This document shows positions 11,075-22,731 of a DNA stretch of 64,000 nucleotides, one piece after another (position 1 is the first letter of the stretch; every line of letters begins with the position of its first letter). The notes beneath the pieces are model-generated. The model saw nothing but the letters and a program-made list of their open reading frames with translations. It searched no databases and had not been told where the DNA came from. Made by a program: the position numbers and the translations under genes. The DNA is from Thamnidium elegans (lineage: Eukaryota > Mucoromycota > Mucoromycetes > Mucorales > Mucoraceae). Location of the stretch: assembly GCA_025201345.1 (NCBI GenBank), contig JAIXMG010000008.1:62001-126000 (forward strand), read 5' to 3'.

Positions 11075-12487
11075 CACCATTTCCTATTTATACATATATC
11101 TATTCATTTTATGCACATATTTTCTTTTTTCTACTTTTTTTATTTTTAATATGTACAAAAACAAAGCACCAATTACTTGAACAATATAGTTAACATACCT
11201 TTAAAAAAAAATTACCTTATATAAAAAATAATCTTGTACAATATTACTTCGGGAAAACTTTAATTGTTTTCAAATATGGCACTGTACACAGTATAAATCC
11301 ATATAAAAAAAAAATATTTTATTTTGGTCTGTGTGGGTAAGTGCCTTTTTAAGAAGCTTTGACCAACTGATCCTTAAACTTTTTGTAGTACAGCTTGATG
11401 GTAATCTAACCGTACCTCACCAACCTTCCGTACATTAGTTCACTTCTGTGACCATACGTTTGTATTTATCTTATCTGAAATTCGCATCGTAATGTTACAT
11501 TGAATGCTTCAAAGTCAGAAACTATAAATAATAATAAAAACTGCCCGTGTGTAACATGTATAAAAAAATATTTTGCCCTTGTACCCTTGTTTGAGTAGGG
11601 ATAGGTCCACGAGTAATCATGTTCTCATACCCTTTTTTATTGGGAAATGATATATTGAGGGCCCAGTTGCCATATAGAAATCAGTAGTGGGTAAGACCAA
11701 CGGAGGTACAACTACAAAGTTCTCACCCAAAAAAAAAGTATGTAAAAAAAAAAAAAACTCAATGGATACCCACGATAATACAATTCTTTTTGTGTGTAGA
11801 ATACTATCCTTATCCTTATTTTTGTACCTACCTAAATATGAAAGAGAGAGAAAGATAACCTATTTGACAGCTCTATCTTTAATAAATATATTTGTATAAG
11901 TCAAATAGACGGTAGAATTAGATCACAAAATAATAAAAAAAACACAAGGTATAATCGTGTAACAAGCGGTTATTAACTAACCGTTTTTTTTTTATTTAAC
12001 CGCGTGAGAAATACAATTAACATCACCCACGCTTACCCCAACACTAATATCTATAATAAAGAAGTCTATACATACGCTTAAATTAGCTTTTTTTATATTG
12101 TACCCAAAACAAGTATATCAGCAATGCTAACTCAAAGTGCACTTGGGCACAAAGCGGTATACGTATAATAAACAGGCGATATTATTTTTCCTACTTGTAT
12201 AAATGCAACATTTGACCTGGTTTGTTCGTTACATTTTTAAAGATACTTGATACTTTTAAAATTTCGTCTTTTCTTCTCGATAGTATTCTTATATAATCTT
12301 TTTTTGCAGTATAAACTGCACTCTCAATACATACCCAAATAGAAGATAACTAACATATTTTACATATATAAAAAGATCGTTTTTAGAGCCATACGTGTTG
12401 CACGCGATATCAAGAAAAGGAAGTCAATTTCAATAATTATATTAGCCAGGTGATATAAATATACAAAAAAAGGTCAGCTAAAACAGT

Positions 12488-12770
12488 TCATGACTGATGG
12501 GGAGTACTAAATGTAGTTATACTAATTTGCTCCCTATTTTCGGCATTGAGAATCATACTCTTTAAGAAGCCCTTTATCTGGCCTATTCTTCTTCGAGTTG
12601 CGTCTGTTGATTTATTTTCGACCACATCTTCTTCTTGTACGATTTCCTCTGCAGACATATAGGTTGTAGCTTCTTCAAGAACCAACGGATCATTATTTAA
12701 GATATTACCTCCAATTTCAACATCACCTTCAGCTATGCAATTGAGGAGAAAGAGGACAAGAAATTGACAA
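12488..12770 (-). pseudogene. Possible C-terminal fragment of an unknown protein
   Basis: A minus-strand frame without ATG reads ACCQFLVLFLLNCIAEGDVE and then an acidic-to-basic tail (YMSAEEIVQEEDVVE, TRRRIGQIKGFLKSMILNAE) ending FSTPHQS. The amino-acid composition is more protein-like than the surrounding AT-rich noise. No start codon, partner exon or family was found. It could be the end of a lost gene or mobile element, or chance. Confidence 0.25.
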
Positions 12771-13926
12771 CACGCTCACTATGTTAAGTATTTTTTTGTT
12801 ACGTGTTTTTTTTATAAATATCTTTTTTATCTCCCCTTTTTTATTGATTTTTCTTTAAGTACATCTTTTATAAAATAGATATCTAATGTTTTTCATCAGT
12901 AGGCGTGTTATCTGCTACATCAATTAAATTGATACGTACAAGTAGATGCTATAGTAAGTTAAACAGTTTCTGTTTATTACTACCATTTTCTAACAGTTTT
13001 TATTATATTTTAATAGAGAATATTATTCAGATAAAAAAAAATGTAGATATAAACGTGTATACTTCTTCGAATGAACTATTAACTATTCTTATCTATATAC
13101 TTATATGCTCTCTCTGTTCACTTCATCTATGTTCTATATTCTTTTAAAGGTATGTATAATTTAATTATTTCAGTAATACTCTAAGAACGAATAAATTTTA
13201 CTAGTCATAGCTAAGGTTTTTGCCAGTACTTTCTCATTATCTGTCGTTTTTTTTGTTTCCCTATATATTATAGTATATCTAATACTACAGTAGACCATGA
13301 TATGCAACTTCCACCTAAACCACCCCCTAATTTTGAATAAATTTTTTTTATTATAAACTTGCTAAATATTAATACCATTTTTTAAAGCACTATTTGAAAA
13401 AAAAAAGATAACGTATGGTATATTGTATATTTTATTTTTACTGATATAAATTTTTTTAAATAGGTTCTTCTCCTACTAATAAAACATGTGTTTTTAGTAT
13501 GTATTCACTAAAAAAAAAAGCTCGTGGACGTTGAGCTAATACTTCATTGCTTTAGGAAAAATAACTATTATATTCACTGTAATTAACAGAAGGTATGTAT
13601 ACATTTATTATAAATCAATTATATGTGCATATACTCAGTAAAAAAAATTATTATTATTATTTCTAGGTAAGTTATTTCCCTATTGTAAGCATTACTGTAC
13701 CTCCTTCCTTATATTTCTTAAACGCTACAACTTCTTATATCCGTCCGAACCAAATCCGTAACGGATTATTAATGCTATGAAACGTATCTATTGTTGTATT
13801 TCTCTAATTTAGTAGCTTTTTTATCAACCGTATTTTAAACAATAACAAAATTTATTATACCACCAATATTTTGATATTTGAGTATTCCCCACATCTCTCA
13901 TGTAACATAAAATTCCTAAGGAAGGA

Positions 13927-13955
13927 AAAAAGGATTTTCTCAAAAAATCCTTTTT
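13927..13955. repeat. Short perfect hairpin
   Basis: The sequence AAAAAGGATTTT is followed five bases later by its reverse complement AAAATCCTTTTT. It sits in gene-free DNA ~270 bp upstream of the zinc-finger relic. It could be a terminator-like or old transposon structure; no function is shown. Confidence 0.5.
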
Positions 13956-14221
13956 CTCTCGTCGACCTGCATAGCCCTGTTTTTTTATAAACGAATAGAC
14001 ATGAATTATAAAATAAAAGCCACTGCTAAGAGAAGAGATAGAAGAAATATTAGAAACAATACTAAAGATAGATATAAAAAAAATACCTTCCTTTTCATCC
14101 CCTCCTTAACTAATATAAAAGGATTCTTCAAGAGGCTTGCCATAGATCAATTTGAACAAAGCGTTTCTTTCTTTTTTCTCTTTATTTCTTCACTTTCAGA
14201 CTTCCAGAACAAAAAAAAAAG

Positions 14222-14694
14222 ATGATTATTATACATCAAAGAGGCAGTGAAAAGGCCACCGATAAACTTCGACCGTTTCAATGTCATATTCATCACAAGG
14301 CATTTGTTAGACTAGAGCAGCGTACTCGTCATATACGTACATATACAGGTGAAAAACCTCATATATGTTCATATATACATCGTGGCAAGATATTTTCTCG
14401 TTCGGATGAATTAGCTCGGCACAATCGCGTACCATGCAGAAAAAAAATATAGAATCTTATAATATTATGCACGCAGTTTCAAATGGTTTTATCACCAGTA
14501 ATGTAAATAATCATGCACCTTGTAATTTTGGCTCGTGTAACAAACACCGAATCCTCACTGATTTGTCTGATTCATACAATGAGCATATATTTACCCCAGA
14601 AAGTTCGCCTCCTCTTGACTCCTTTAAAACCAACTCTTCTAAATCAAAGTTGATATTACCACCCTTATTAATAGGTCTTCGCAAACCTGATTAA
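14222..14694 (+). pseudogene. CreA/Mig1-type C2H2 zinc-finger repressor relic
   Basis: The frame from 14222 reads [35 protein letters not shown] and [12 protein letters not shown], the paired-finger layout of carbon-catabolite repressors (FxRLExxTRHxRxHTGEKP, FSRSDELxRH). Zinc ligands are lost in both fingers. In finger one the second Cys is His and the last His is Tyr. In finger two the second Cys is missing and the C-terminal His is replaced. The frame ends at 14452. A second frame overlapping from about 14434 continues to 14694 with a Ser/Pro-rich tail (FTPESSPPLDSF, KSKLILPPLLIGLRKPD), so there is also a frameshift. At ~155 residues it is far shorter than functional CreA/Mig1 proteins. 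No upstream exon is legible. Confidence 0.7.
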
Positions 14695-15340
14695 ATCGCC
14701 AATAACCTTCCATTATTTTATATTTACCTTCTATTAGATCCTTACTAGGATAACCAAATGTATATCTCCCCAATTGTAAAAAATAAATACTTTGAACCAT
14801 CTAAAAATAAAATCCCATAGAATTTAACTTAGTATGGATTAACTTTAAATTAAGAACACTTGTAAGCGATTTTATCATTATCACTAAAAAAAGGAGGGGG
14901 CATCTTTCGTGAATTATATTATATATCTTGATCTTACTGCTTCTCTTGAGTTTTGCTTATATATAGATAGATATAATTAAAGCAGTGCGAATTTACTACA
15001 TTTCTAAAGCAAACTCTATATAAAACTATCCCTAGATATTCTCAATCTTCAGATTAACTAAAGAAAGACATCAAGTATGTTTATTACGATACGAGTATTT
15101 TAGCATTTTCTATTTATGGTCAGTACTTCGATTTGATAATGAAGTCTTTAAGGAACCATATAAATTAGCTTAACTTGTAAGCAAAACAAAGAGTATTTTG
15201 ACACAATGCGAACTAATATGTAAGTTAGTGTAACTTATCTGAAGTCATTTCCCAAAAAAAAAAAAAAAAAAAATACATTGTCCGCTCACGTAAAAAAAAA
15301 AAACCTTTTTTTCCCCTTAAAAACGGCAATCTTATTCATT
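14695..15340. promoter_or_regulatory. Intergenic region, probably including the esterase promoter
   Basis: No gene-like ORF. A long A tract (about 15255-15273) and a second A/T run lie directly before the first ATG at 15341. Nothing else was recognised. Confidence 0.4.
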
Positions 15341-16612
15341 ATGCATCACTACCCATTACAAACTGTAGCTAACTTTCAAGTCCTTCAACGCGACTTGGCT
15401 ACCAACACAGCTACTGTTACTGCTCCTGACGGAACCCAAGTAGTTTTAAAAACAGGTGGACCCTTCACCATTGGTGAAAAGCGAGACATTTACGTTGGCG
15501 ACATTTGGGTGATGGCCGGTCAAAGTAATATGCGAGGCCATGGATTTTTACAAGACCCTTTTCGTACTGATGTACCTGACTTTCCCCCTGTCCATTTATT
15601 TGATTCAACCGAGACCTGGTGTCAATCAAGCGATCCAACCCACCGTATCTTTCTTTCCGAGCGAAAAGTGCATCATACATTACCTGACCCAACAGTTCGT
15701 AACCCCGATATTTGCAAGTACCGTGGTGCATCTTTAGGTCCTTCATTTGCAGCACATTACGAACCTGGTGTACCAGTAGGATTAATTGCTAGTGCACATG
15801 GTGGAGTTTCTTTAAACAATTGGAAACGACCTGTGGAACTAACTGCAGAAACATACGATAGTACTCTTTACGGTGCTATGATAAGCCGTATTGAAAAGGT
15901 AGGTAATAATATTGCTGGTGTACTTTGGTACCAAGGAGAATCCGATACCAAGAATGCAAGTGATGCAGAGACATACGGCGAAAGATTTCAACTATGGGTG
16001 AAAGAACTTCGACTTGATATACGTGCCAATTTGCCTGTTTTATTTGTCCAATTATCAACACATCAAGTGACTATTCCTGCAATGAAGCAGAACTGGAAGA
16101 CAGTACAAGATCAGCAAAGACAACTCATGTCAGGAACTGATTTTATGGTAGGTGTATCCAGTATTGATTGTGGATTGGATGACCGAGTACATGTATCGAA
16201 AGATGGACTGGCCGTCATCGGAAAGAGATTAGCTAGAGCTGCCCATTTAGTTTTACAAGGAGTACCGTCAGTAGTAGTAACACCATTGCCAACATTTGCG
16301 ACATTTGAAAGAATTGAATACATGACGGGTGTACAAATAAATTCTATAAAATTAGAGTTTACTTTGCCACCAGGTTTTAAGTTTGAGTCTAATGAAATGG
16401 ACTTAATTGGATTTGAATTAGAAGGTAATAAAGAGGCTGTACTTCGAGCGCGTATAGAAGAAGATCAACGATCCATTCGACTTTATTTAGCTTCTAGTCC
16501 TATTGAAGGGATGACGGTTCAGTATGGTATGAATTTACAACCAACAAATTTAAACGCAGGTTCGGATTGTATATTACCAGCCTTTAAAGGTTTGGTAATA
16601 GATTTTATTTAA
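15341..16612 (+). CDS. Sialate O-acetylesterase-like SGNH hydrolase
   Basis: Single-exon gene of 423 aa, related to the sialate O-acetylesterase domain family (SGNH-fold carbohydrate esterases). The nucleophile block is VGDIWVMAGQSNM (Ser62), followed by GVPVGLIASAHGG, VLWYQGESD and a C-terminal DDRVHVSKDG that supplies the catalytic His (about residue 283). The last ~110 residues look like an all-beta extension. The start at 15341 is the first ATG; the longer frame upstream would need a non-ATG start and runs through an A tract. There is no signal peptide, which points to a cytosolic enzyme, unlike many secreted relatives. The substrate in this fungus is unknown; an O-acetyl group on a sugar is the family expectation. 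Single-exon structure differs from most neighbours. Confidence 0.85.
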   Translation: MHHYPLQTVANFQVLQRDLATNTATVTAPDGTQVVLKTGGPFTIGEKRDIYVGDIWVMAGQSNMRGHGFLQDPFRTDVPDFPPVHLFDSTETWCQSSDPTHRIFLSERKVHHTLPDPTVRNPDICKYRGASLGPSFAAHYEPGVPVGLIASAHGGVSLNNWKRPVELTAETYDSTLYGAMISRIEKVGNNIAGVLWYQGESDTKNASDAETYGERFQLWVKELRLDIRANLPVLFVQLSTHQVTIPAMKQNWKTVQDQQRQLMSGTDFMVGVSSIDCGLDDRVHVSKDGLAVIGKRLARAAHLVLQGVPSVVVTPLPTFATFERIEYMTGVQINSIKLEFTLPPGFKFESNEMDLIGFELEGNKEAVLRARIEEDQRSIRLYLASSPIEGMTVQYGMNLQPTNLNAGSDCILPAFKGLVIDFI

Positions 16613-17606
16613 AATAAAAAACAAAAGTTATTATTATATAATAGTATCGCAGGCTTCTCGACTTGCAATGCTCTAGATTCTTGACAATCTATTATTGTTT
16701 ACGCTCTCCGATATGACGTACAATCTTGGTTATCACTTTTGATGTGGCTCTTTAAAAAAGATAAGATTTCGTTTTTTTTTTTTTTTTTGTGAGTCAGATA
16801 AACAAATCTAAATACATATCTACCCCTAAAACAATACCATGGTCTATTTGTATATATTATTTGCTAAAACTGTATTAATAATAATCGATATTTGTAGACA
16901 GCACAGGCATTTGTTATTTTTTTTTAAAAAAAACAATAGAGGTTCAGTAACTGGGATCAAAAGCTTAAAAGTCGCACAAGAAAAAATTTTGCATTGAAAA
17001 GCCAACAAAAAGGCGGGGCAATGAAACAAAAAGGAAATGTATTAACATACAAAAAAAAACTCCCCGCAGCAACAGAAAAAGAAAGACGATTTATGTTTTT
17101 TTTTTATATAGTTCTGTTGAAGAACTTGGTTCTGTGATAACCAATGAAAATGAATGAATTTTATTTTAAAATGAAGAGTAAAAAGAGATGAAAAAAACTT
17201 TTTACAGTTTAATAAGGCTCGATAAAGCATGGGTATGTAAATGACCTCTATTACACTGAAAAGAGTGTGTGTAAAAGGGAACATTGTTAATTATATGATT
17301 TGTGTTGATGATAAAGAAAATATAACAAGAATTTTTTAAATAAAAATTCTTGTGTTATTTACAGTCCTCCCCTTGCCTTTCAAACCGTTTTTAAAATTAC
17401 TAAAAAAGATGATAAAAAAATTTTTTTTTGGTTGTTTTTTGTGTGTTTTTTGTTGTTTTTTTCTTTTTTGTGTAAAAGTAAATAGGTTGAATTTTTTTTT
17501 TGTTAGGGCGTTCAAGATTGATTATTATATTTTTTTTGGTATTGTTGAGAAAAAAGTTTTTGGTTGTTTTGAGATGAAGAGATTAAATGATTGAGAGGGG
17601 GCTTTT
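16613..17606. other. Intergenic AT-rich stretch
   Basis: About 1 kb with no convincing coding potential on either strand. T-rich and GT-rich low-complexity DNA dominates 17400-17570. Confidence 0.5.
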
Positions 17607-18026
17607 TTAAGCCATGGTAGGTTTAGAAGCAGCGAAGAAAGCGTTTGCTGTTGTTAAGGAACTTGCAACAACGGGTTGACAACGCTTAGAGACGACAACA
17701 CCACGACGACGGCGATACAAGGGAATCCAAGGATACGAAGCCGAGGCAGCACTTGAACGCTTAGTACGCAATAGTGTGGCAATAGGTAAAACTGGTTTAG
17801 CTACTGCGGGTTTCTTTGCTTGATTAAGACTGAGTTGATTTGTAATGCTAGTCATTTGATCTTTGAGTTGACATGATTCTGAACAATAAAGAGAAGATTC
17901 ATTCTAAAAAAAAGATCAGTAAAACTGCCGTAGTATTATTGCTACTTTTTTTTTAAAAAAAAAAAAAAAATAACTTACCAAGTCATCGACACGGTTGTCA
18001 CAGATAATACACCAAGAGAGATCCAT
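17607..18026 (-). CDS. Ecl1-type small zinc-binding protein
   Basis: Two exons (18026-17979 and 17903-17607) encode 114 aa. The N-terminus reads DLSWCIICDNRVDD, then LYCSESCQLKD, with cysteines at 6, 9, 23 and 27. This is the CxxC...CxxxC pattern of the fungal Ecl1/2/3 family, which in fission yeast prolongs chronological lifespan and responds to nutrient and metal limitation. The rest is Ala/Ser/Lys/Arg-rich with a basic YRRRRG cluster and no clear fold. The start is the only ATG before the cysteine pair and sits seven nucleotides after a T/A tract. Family assignment rests on the short N-terminal motif and overall size, so it is good but not certain. Confidence 0.75.
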
Positions 18027-18212
18027 ATTAAAATATACTTTTTTTTTTAAAAAAGTTGTAAAGTAAAATAAAAGAAAAAGGGTTTTTTAATATAAAGTTG
18101 GCGGCCTTTCAGGTTAAGTAGAAGAAGAGGAAAGAGTTGTAGAAACTCAAAGAAACTTTTTTTAAATAGAAAGAGAAAATTTGTTTCGGAGATATTATTT
18201 ATTATATTTATT

Positions 18213-21200
18213 TTAAACCCCATCGTTTGTAATAAGCGAGATAATGGCGTGTGCAACACCGCTACTTGATACTATATTATATTATAAATTAGACATATGT
18301 ATATATATATGTGTGTACACACATTAAAAAAAAGCACTTACCATCTAATTCAGGTTCTTCTATTTTAAATTCTAATTCTAATTGTAATAATCGTTTCAGT
18401 TGATTTACTAATACGCCAATACGAGCCCAAGATCTAAATCGAATCCAACCATCTTCTCCTACTTTCAATCCTCTTCCCATATGATCAACATCAATTTGAC
18501 CACCAAAGAATAAAATACCATAAGAAGGTACTTCAGTACCATCTCTAATAAATGTCTTGCTGGTTGTCATTCTAGAAAAGTAAGTCAAGAATGAGGAATT
18601 GTAGCTATTATTATTAAATAATAAAGAGGATGGATGTAAGAATACTCTGCCTATTAATATGATTACACATGTTAGAAAAATTAAATTTCTAATTATATAT
18701 ACTTGTAACTTTACCATCTGCTTTGGTATAATATTTAATTTCTCTGGCTTCCTTTTCTCTTTCAACAGTACCACTCAATACTTTATCATATTTAGTATCT
18801 GGCAACTTGATCTTTGCCACATTAGGATTTAATCCTGCAAACAAGATGGATTTTAACAAGTTGACATTTTCTGAATTTTGATTGAAATGCTGATGATTTG
18901 ACTTGTTATAGAATCCAATTTCAGATAAAGCATCTGTGTACTGTCTACGTAAATTTTGTACTTCGTTTAATGTTGCAAACGATAAGAAATTTTCTTCACA
19001 GAAATTTCTAGATGCCTTCATTCCTTTGGATTTAATAATCTCATACCATCCTTCATAAGCCTTCATATCAGTCAACCAATCACTCTTACTAAAGTTAAAC
19101 TTCTCTCTAGCACTAAATATATTTTACTTATCTTTTAGTGTCTCTCTTTTTTTTTTAATTTCCCAACTGTACTTACGCTCTGGCTTCTGCTCGCTTTTCC
19201 ATCGGTGATGTAAACGGACTTTTTAAGGACATGATCGACGCAATGGTCAAAATAGGATCCAAACATCCAAAAACGGATCCAAACAACAGCATTTTACTAA
19301 TACGTAAATCTGCTGGAATATTAGCCATATGTTTACCTAGTGCAGTCAAATCGCCTCTTTCAGTTAGGTCAATTGCCTCTACTTGTCTTAGTGAACGAAT
19401 CGCACTATCCAATGCAGCGACAGAAGGTGGATCAATGGCTCTTGAAAGAAATTTACGCACATCATGCTCTCCCATCGACTTGACAGTCAAACAAAGCTGT
19501 TCTAACGGTGTTCTTAATAACTCTGGTACCTGTTGAGGACTCATCTTATTTTCATCTGTTTCACGTGTAAACAATTTAAAACATTTTCCTGGTCTTGTAC
19601 GACCCGCACGACCACGACGTTGTTTACAAGAAGCACGAGAAGCCCACGTTTCTACTAAATGCATCATACTGTTGGCCGCATCAAACCTAGTTTCTTTGAC
19701 TCGTCCAGAATCAATCACATACACAACACCTTCAATTGTAATAGACGTTTCAGCAACATTCGTAGCCACAACAATCTTACGTACATGAGCAGGTACGGCT
19801 TTAAAAACTCGGGTTTGTTCTTGAGGCGATAAATTAGCATGTAAAGGCAAGATTTCATGATCCGATTGACCTCCCAATTTATCCTGTAGCGCTTCAACGC
19901 ATCGTTTAATTTCCATGGCACCAGGCATAAAGATCAAAATAGCAGGTTCAGAGCCTCCTTCAATTTTAACAGTTTCATTATCCACAATATACTTTACAGC
20001 GCCTGCAATTAATTCATAATCAATTTTATCTTGGTTACGATATCTAGCTAAAGTACGTACAGTATGTTCTTTATACCCCTTTTCCAAGTAGGGAATTTGC
20101 CATTGAGCCCATTCACCTTTAGGAAGATGATTACTGGTACTGGTCTCATCACTATTCTTAGTGTTCTTGACCATAGGCATATGAGAGACATACGAAGTCA
20201 TATCCAAAATATCTTCTAAATAAAAATCTTCAACAGGGTGAGTAAACCCGGGAATCTCAATAGCAGGTGCGCCGTTAAAATAGTTAGAAAACAATGCTTG
20301 GTTAATTGTAGCAGACATCAACACGACCTTGAGATCCTTTCGCTTTTTCAAAACTTCACGCAAGATAATCAACAAGAAATCACTATCAACAGATCTTTCA
20401 TGCACTTCATCAATCATCACATGACTGATACCGTCTAAAGTAGGATCGCTTTGCAGTCTACGTAACAAGACACCAGTAGTAACAAACTGTAACTTGGTAT
20501 CAGAAGAGACTTTAGTTTCACCACGGACAGCATAACCTACTGTATTTCCGATCTTTTCACATCTTTCAGACGCTACACGTTCTGCAACACCGATGGCAGA
20601 AATCTTTCTGGGCTGTGTACAAATCATGTTACAAGTGGCACCTCTACCTTGCATGATCTCTTCATCCATAATAAATTGAGGTACCTGCGTAGTTTTACCA
20701 CAACCAGTTTCACCACTGACAATGGTCACCTGGCTACCCAAGACAGTCTTGACAACGGTTGATTTAAATGCATGAGCCGGTAAATTAGAACGAACCCTGC
20801 CCATGGATACATACCCACTTGAATTCAGCATTTTCTCCAACTCATCCTTTAATTTCTGGGAGACTTGCTCGTTTGGCTTTAAGGGACCATTATTACGATG
20901 ACGCCTTTGCGTATTTGATTTTCGCTTAATAACATGATCCTTGGCTAACAAATCAAAACTATTCAATCGTTCAGACATATCACGTAACTTTGGAGGATGT
21001 GCAATCAAATGATCTACATGTTCTTGAAGCCACTCGGCACACATATAAATAAACGGCATACCCATATTCATTTCTGCTTCTTCGATCAACCCCTTGATCA
21101 AAGCCAACTTTAAAAAACTGGGTAATCCATCACATTCAATCACAAATAAAGGTAGACTGTACGGGTAATAAGAATATTTGGGGATACTTACTTGCATTAT

Positions 21201-22731
21201 CAATTTCTCTCTGAAATTCTTTTTAGCAGGTATCGTTTTTACGCTGAATGGAATACTGTAGACATGTCGACCATCTTTATCTATTTCGTGTTGAAACCTT
21301 GAGGTTTCATAAATGGATTCAAGTACAGTGATCTCATCTTGACGTGTCTGCTCAAGTTCTTCAGCGTCAATTAATTCGGGGTCAATAACGGGTAGTGGTT
21401 CGTCTCCGTGGGCTAAACGCCATTGTAATAATTCGATCGCTTTTGCATCGTCTTCGTTGGCAAGTATAAATGCTTCTTCACAAATACTTTGAGGGTATCC
21501 AATTGTACTCATACGCTTTAGTAACCAATCTCGACTTAATGATTTCGTTGTGTGTGAAATAGTCGTCATAGTTGGATTATAATTAGCAAGCATAAAATTA
21601 GCAGGTAAATCTAAATATATATATATATATAAATGTATCAGTAATGAAATACTAGTACTTTTTTTTTTCTTTTTTACCATCTTCGGGAACGTGTAAACCT
21701 AATTAGAAGTAACAAAAAAAAAGCATATTAGTACTATATGACATTATTCTATACTAAAAAAAAAAAAAATCTTACAAAGCCAATCTAACGCAGTAGTCTT
21801 ATCGGCACAATAATCAAGTGCTTCATTAGCATGAGCAGATCTGAAACCCATACTAACTAATTCGTCCACGATTTGTTTACGTTCTTCTTTTGTATGTTTT
21901 CTAGTTAACTTTATATAATTCATTAAATCACTGATTTATAGATATATCATGTTGTATATCACTTACGGGTTGATATGCGATTGTTGATTTTTTAACGACA
22001 CGCTCTACCAATTCACGATTCTCTGCATCCATTTGAACCGCAGGTAAATTCTCCCAATCCTTTCGCATCTTATCTGTCATTTCCGGTTCCTTTACTTGAT
22101 CCATTTTAGCATGCGATTGACTAGGCATCGGCACTGCAGAAGACGCATGTTCCTTTGTAGGCACACTCCTCTTCTTTCTTTCTGCTTTAATCGGAGCATG
22201 CGCATTAAATGGGTCATTGGTATACATCCAACTATTATTTGCATTCTTTAACTGATCAAAATGTTTCCAATAATCCCGATGCTCTGGTGGCAAAACACGA
22301 TACAATGGCAATTCTGATTTAATACGATGTAAACTGTAGGTAGCAGCTAAATGTTTCGCTTCAATGGAAGAAGGTAAAACTAATTCATCGGGAGAAGAAA
22401 ACGTAACTGTTTGCATTTGAGCCGTCTTTTTATTACGTTGACTTAAAGTGACAGTACCAAAGTATCCATCTTTACGTCTTTTGATATCAAATTCGGGTTT
22501 TTCCCAATTGGCCTTTTGACAATGTTCATGTAAAAGAGAAACTGGTGTTTTACCGGTCCAGTCTCCAAATATAGAACGTTGTGGGGCCGGTGTATCGTCC
22601 GTTGCTGCTGATTTGGTACCTGCGTTACCGTTCTTTACAATACCTCGTTTTCCTGCTGGCTTTTTTGACGTAGGTGTTGGCGCAGCGGGAGGTACTGCTG
22701 CTGCTGCTGATTTATTCTTTTTTCCAGACAT
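18213..22731 (-). CDS. DHX57: DHX57-type DEAH/RHA helicase with UBA and RWD domains
   Basis: Superfamily 2 RNA helicase of the Ucp12/YLR419W/DHX57 type. Seven exons: 22731-21967, 21908-21776, 21698-21678, 21610-19177, 19112-18715, 18650-18342 and 18271-18213, giving 1372 aa. The order is a low-complexity Ala/Pro/Lys N-terminus, a dsRBD-like region (SLLHEHCQKANWEKPEFD, about 60-120), a UBA domain (QIVDELVSMGF), an RWD domain (about 350-480), then the helicase core. Core motifs are GETGCGKTTQ (about 603), DEVH (about 703), SAT, and QRRGRAGRT (about 971), followed by HA2 and OB-fold regions. DEVH in place of DEAH is normal for DHX57. What looks like a separate 267-aa gene at 21928-22731 is really exon 1: its GTAAGT donor at 21966 and an AAG acceptor join it in frame to the UBA exon. 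Confidence 0.92.

Larger units (their letters stand above)
11075..14221. other. Gene-poor AT-rich region
   Basis: About 3.1 kb with only short, stop-ridden frames and many A/T homopolymers. The one protein-like piece is the minus-strand fragment at 12488-12770, listed separately. A hairpin lies at 13927-13955. No RNA gene was recognised. The final ~200 bp before 14222 are pyrimidine-rich and may be the old leader of the zinc-finger relic. Confidence 0.5.

Noticed and set aside
15278..15340. Longer N-terminus for the esterase
   Set aside because: It would need a TTG start and translate an A-tract, and the first ATG at 15341 directly precedes the conserved domain.
20395..20420. DEVH in place of DEAH in the helicase as an unusual active site
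   Set aside because: DEVH is the normal form in DHX57-type helicases.
21928..22731. Independent 267-aa gene upstream of the helicase
   Set aside because: A consensus donor at 21966 and an in-phase acceptor at 21909 join it to the UBA exon, and its dsRBD-like content belongs to the same helicase family.
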